From contig NC_088780.1 in the NCBI RefSeq assembly GCF_958450345.1, forward strand, positions 132,384,226 through 132,448,225: a stretch of DNA of 64,000 nucleotides, given 5' to 3'. This document shows, in pieces, positions 60,444 to 64,000 of the stretch. Position 1 is the stretch's first letter, and each line of letters opens with the position of its first letter. Both the position numbers and the translations under genes were made by a program. The DNA comes from Calliphora vicina. Taxonomy: Eukaryota > Arthropoda > Insecta > Diptera > Calliphoridae. The notes below the pieces were generated by a model. The model did no database searches and was not told the DNA's origin. It saw nothing but the letters and a program-made list of their open reading frames with translations.

Positions 60444-62150
60444 AACATTCTTTATATAAACTGTTTTTTACAAATCTGATAATATCGGATAAAATACAAA
60501 ATTAAACTAAAAACCGTACACCACTTATGATTTCAATTATATCTATAATTTACTTAAAAAAGTATTTGCTGATTTATTTTCAATGATCTAAAACATAATT
60601 GTTTAAAAACGGAAAGACAATTGTGACGATATCTGCTGCCACTCGCATTTTTTAAATCAAATAAATATTGATGACAATGCCTAAAGATGTGTCAACTTTT
60701 TTAAACAAAACAAATAATGCAGACAAAAACTAAAAGTACATTCAGCATAAATCATTAAAAATTTACTTTTTTGTTAACAAAAAAAAAAAAACAAAATAAA
60801 TATTCAACATTGTTGCTAGCATTCATTAATCATTGTATAGAAATCGTTTTTTGAACTGAAATTATTAAAATAATGTTCATTATTTTAAATTATTAATTTG
60901 ATAAATTTTATTTATCAATTATGAAACTCGTGGGAGAATTAAATGGTCATTATGACATTGTCAATATTTAGTTCAACAAATGTCACTATAAAGATCCAAT
61001 ATTGTAGAATATTGAGTCAAAATTTTATATCAAATTGTTGCTTTTAAGGTTTTATTAATACAATAAAATAGTAACAGGAATTCCCCTTAATAAAAAACCG
61101 GAAATAAGTATTAAACAAATACTAAATTATCAAAATATTATTCTTCATAAATTTCCTCATAAAAATGTGACAATAATCATACGTACATATGATAACATCA
61201 GCACCCACTTTTGTAAATTCCCATAACTTCTCATGGCAAATATTTACCTTAGCACTTAGAACATTGACCAGTCTTAAACTGTGATTACCCTTAATAATGA
61301 GCAAAATGACGAAGAATAAATAAAGTAAATAAGAAATAAAGTTGCTAATAACGAAAATAATAAAACCAAATTTAAATAAAAAACAAAATGGCAAAATCGT
61401 ACACACAAACCCACAAATCGAGTATGAACCAAACAATTTAATAACAAAAACTTGCGTTGTTGACAAGGTCGTTTTGGATGCGGTAGCTGTTGTTGTTAAC
61501 TTGGCTTTTAGCTTTAACTACTATTTTTTGTATTTATTCGTTCCATCAGTATTTATTATAGAATTTTGCGATTTATTTACTAAGCTGAGTGAGTGCGTGA
61601 GTGGTTGGATGTTTGTTGATTTACATTTAAATTTTTTTTACTAGAAATAGCAGTTTTGGTTTAAAACTGCTGGTTCGTTTATTTCTTAGCTAATTTGGTT
61701 GAAAAGTTTAAAGACCTTTTCTGCGCTTGTAGGTGTGCGTTAATGAAACTTAAGTTTTTCTTGGTCAATCCATACTTAGCTGAGAAAGAGAGTAACTTTT
61801 AGAATTCTTTGGAGTTTTGATGTGGTTTTGGATTATTTTGACAGCATTTTTGGAAATATGACAACATCACTGTTTACACAAAATGCCAAATATACCAGTT
61901 CTTTAATTTAATGCCTCATTTCTTATTCAATTTAAATGCTGATAATTATTATTTGGGTTTTTAGATAAATTTAGTAGTATTTAGTATTTACCCGCGTAAA
62001 CAAATAAAACTTGTTTTAAAACTTGAATTAGCTTAGTTTATTTTTCAAGAATTTGGTTCAATTGTATTGTGAGTAATAGTTGAAAATGATAGAATAATTT
62101 CGATTTTTATTAATTTTTTTTTCAAAACAAATTTTATTATTTTGTTACTA
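60444..62150. other. no gene recognised
   Basis: Overlapping frames of 114 (minus, 61122-61466) and 100 codons (plus, 61342-61644) are present. Both are hydrophobic and K/N/F-rich with no recognised motif. I do not call either. Confidence 0.45.
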
Positions 62151-62169
62151 AAAACTTTTAAAAAAAGCT

Positions 62170-62450
62170 TAATTTTACCGTTACCGCTAAGCTAGCGTTA
62201 CTAATTATGATATGATATGATAGTAATTACCGTTTACCATTATTCCGTAAATAATTTTTAATAATTAAAATAAAAATTTTTGATTTTAATAATTGATTTT
62301 ATTGTTATATAGAGAATTTAAAATGTACACTATTAATCATTTAAGTCAGATCGAAAATACCGCTACCGCTAAGCTACTGTTACCGAAATAACTGTAAATA
62401 CCCAATAACAATAAGGTACCGTTACCGAAATAAGCCAAAATACCATTATC
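62170..62450. repeat. Scattered TACCGTTACCGCTAAGCTA direct repeats
   Basis: TTACCGTTACCGCTAAGCTA at 62176 and a close copy at 62357, plus GGTACCGTTACCGAAATAAG at 62414. The spacing is irregular. It could be the decayed end region of an element. Confidence 0.4.
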
Positions 62451-62479
62451 GATATAATCTAAATTGGAATCTAGCCAAT

Positions 62480-62790
62480 CTAGATTTAAAAAGCTTTTTC
62501 ACAAACATTTTTTCTCAAAAAAGCTTTTTTACAAGAAGCTTTTATACTTAAAAAAAACTTTTTTTCACAAAAAAAAATATTTTTTCATAAATTTTAATTT
62601 AAAAAAAATCTTTTTTCATAAATGTTAATTTAAAAAAAGCTTTTTCACAAAAAGCTTTTATACTTAAAAAAACTTTTATCAATGCTTTTAGCATTAAAAA
62701 CTTTTTTTTTAAAAATAATGGCTTTTTTTATTAATTTTTATTCAACTTTCCTTTTCGAAAAAGCTTTTTTTAAAGAGTCATATAAATATA
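62480..62790. repeat. Second AAAAAGCTTTTT array
   Basis: Units include AAAAAGCTTTTTCACAAA and a duplicated pair ATTTTAATTTAAAAAAAATC / ATGTTAATTTAAAAAAAGC. It is related to the arrays at 57085 and 59262. Confidence 0.6.
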
Positions 62791-63112
62791 CCCACCATCA
62801 ATATAATACGGTTACCGATTTTTGTGCATTTTATATAAAAAGTTTTATCTGGTTTACTCGATTTGCTTAATTTTATATTTTCTATTACTAGGAGATACCA
62901 ATGGTAATGTTCACCTTGCTAGATTATTCATGCATTTCAATGTTATCGGGAACAAAATATGTATAGTGGTAAGTCCAAAAAATTTTTTTCATATAGTTTG
63001 ATCCAAAACGTTATACCGCTTCAAACTTTTATGTTCATATCCATTTTCTTTACACATATTATAGCTATTAGCTATAACTATTTGTGCCAAATTTTGTCTC
63101 CTTGCACGGATG

Positions 63113-63330
63113 CACGCAGAGAAAATATATAGTTGAGAATGTTTACTGTAACCATTTCAACATTGTTACATGTTTTTTAGCTATATTATAGTTACAGTAA
63201 CTATTTACATGATTGTGATAACCACAACATGGTTAATTTAAGATTCACATGATTGTATCAACCATATATATGGTTACAGTAAACAAGTATATGTTTGTGA
63301 CAACCAACATATACTTGTTTACTGTAACAG
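63113..63330. mobile_element. Palindromic TA-MITE, right-truncated
   Basis: The left tip CACGCAGAGAAAATATATAG and arm match 39972-40457. The element then folds back early at GTATATGTTTGTGACAACCA and stops after CTTGTTTACTGTAAC. The flank reads ATG rather than TA. Confidence 0.65.
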
Positions 63331-63376
63331 ACGGACATTGCAAGATATGGCCCGAAAAAAGATTCTAATTATTTTG

Positions 63377-63615
63377 CAGAGCTGTAAATGAATCATTAAT
63401 TTTTGAATTAATTCGCGAATCATTCGCACAAAAAAACCATTGAATGAAATTTGAGTTTGCTAAAAGAAACTTAAATTTTTATTTTTCATTCCCCCTAGAT
63501 CTGCTCTTGAATGTGATTGATTCCAAATCATTTTTGATTTCATTCATTTGAATTGCAATTCATTGCTTTAATTCATTTGAATCAATTTAAAATAAATTCA
63601 ATTCAAACGAATTGC
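63377..63615. mobile_element. hAT MITE, 3'-truncated
   Basis: CAGAGCTGTAAATGAATCAT at the left equals the tip of the element at 19969. The shared interior includes CATTCCCCCTAGATCTGCTC. The right TIR is missing. Confidence 0.7.
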
Positions 63616-63789
63616 CAGCAAAAACGTTAATTACAAACATGCTGAAAAATAATGGAAATTTGACGATTAGACACCAATTATTCTACTGGAAAAAGTACTT
63701 ATTTTTTATCCCGATATCCCAAAAGTTAGCAGTTTTAGTGTATCCTACAATAAAGCGATTAATGAACGAAAAAACAAAATGTTTTTGTC

Positions 63790-63870
63790 CGGGACACGAT
63801 TGGAATCCACTTACTTCAACCATTTTGTTTGCTAATCTACCGTAAGCATTAGCAACTGGTTTTTACACAC
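63790..63870 (-). other. Possible tRNA-derived SINE fragment
   Basis: On the minus strand GTGGATTCCAATCGTGTCCC resembles a polymerase III B-box (GGTTCGANTCC) with one key change, following a GGTAGATTAGCAAAC stretch that could be a weak A-box. The 77-codon plus frame over it is not convincing. Confidence 0.2.
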
Positions 63871-63961
63871 AAAGAAAAATCGACAGAATTTCTGGTTTTT
63901 TAATTATATTCTAATTTAATTAAATATAATTAAACAATTAAATATAATTGTAATTAAACAA

Positions 63962-64000
63962 AAAAAAAATACCCAACCGGGGGTTGAACTCGAGACCTCA
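63962..64000 (-). other. tRNA-like 3' end, cut by the window edge
   Basis: On the minus strand the T-arm TCGAG-TTCAACC-CCCGG has a loop of the TTCRANY type and is followed by TTGGGTA and a run of nine T, like a polymerase III terminator. The 5' part lies outside the window. It is either a tRNA-derived SINE or a tRNA gene remnant. Confidence 0.35.

Noticed and set aside
61122..61644. Overlapping 114- and 100-codon frames on opposite strands
   Set aside because: Hydrophobic, low-complexity text with no motif and no splice-site or start context; kept only as an unassigned stretch.

Overview
The window is about 70 percent A+T. It looks like nuclear DNA of a higher fly (Brachycera, probably a calyptrate such as a blow fly or house fly relative). 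The evidence is the repeat content: DINE-1/HINE-type Helentron-derived elements, a short Helitron, many Tc1/mariner and hAT relics, and CATA microsatellites. I find no intact host protein gene with confidence. No open frame exceeds 156 codons, and almost every recognisable protein fragment belongs to a decayed transposon. The window is therefore intergenic or a very large intron.

Layout. 1-8 kb: sparse A+T-rich DNA with a tandem repeat split by a terminal-inverted-repeat (TIR) element, one HINE, and two further TIR elements. 8-8.6 kb: an array built from the palindrome TTTTCTATAGAAAA. 10.3-14.2 kb: a hAT element with target-site duplication (TSD), two foldback elements, and a TIR element carrying a broken copy of a widespread uncharacterised arthropod gene family (SDEHGERFHQ family). 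14.3-21.7 kb: reverse transcriptase, mariner and DUF4817-type transposase relics, a Helitron with exact A|TC...CTAG|T termini, and a hAT element with a perfect TSD. 25.4-31.6 kb: a Tc1 element with IR/DR ends and a perfect hairpin, a 2.46 kb TIR element containing a second one rich in subterminal repeats, and a foldback split by a TA-MITE. 32.6-37 kb: a third HINE subfamily, a strong heat-shock-type promoter with no protein gene behind it, and a mariner copy with an internal duplication. 37.1-41.3 kb: a MITE interrupted by both a palindromic MITE and a 1.4 kb hAT element, then a complete palindromic MITE and a pogo-like element. 41.7-53.8 kb: HINEs, two transposase families, a minisatellite, and two unexplained open frames. 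54.8-60.4 kb: hAT pieces, a Tc1-like copy, and a Russian doll in which a Transib-like element (RSS heptamer CACAGTG, 5-bp TSD) sits inside a TTAA/piggyBac-type element, beside a mariner fragment, inside a degenerate repeat array. 60.4-64 kb: mostly empty, with a truncated MITE, a truncated hAT copy and tRNA-like SINE ends.

The sequences do not form a pathway; the window is a layered record of transposon insertions. The items I consider most worth attention are the SDEHGERFHQ-family gene relic with flanking inverted repeats (12939-14132), the Transib-like element (57994-59082), and the orphan heat-shock promoter (34386-34480). Family names rest on motifs and end structure recognised by eye; no database search was possible.
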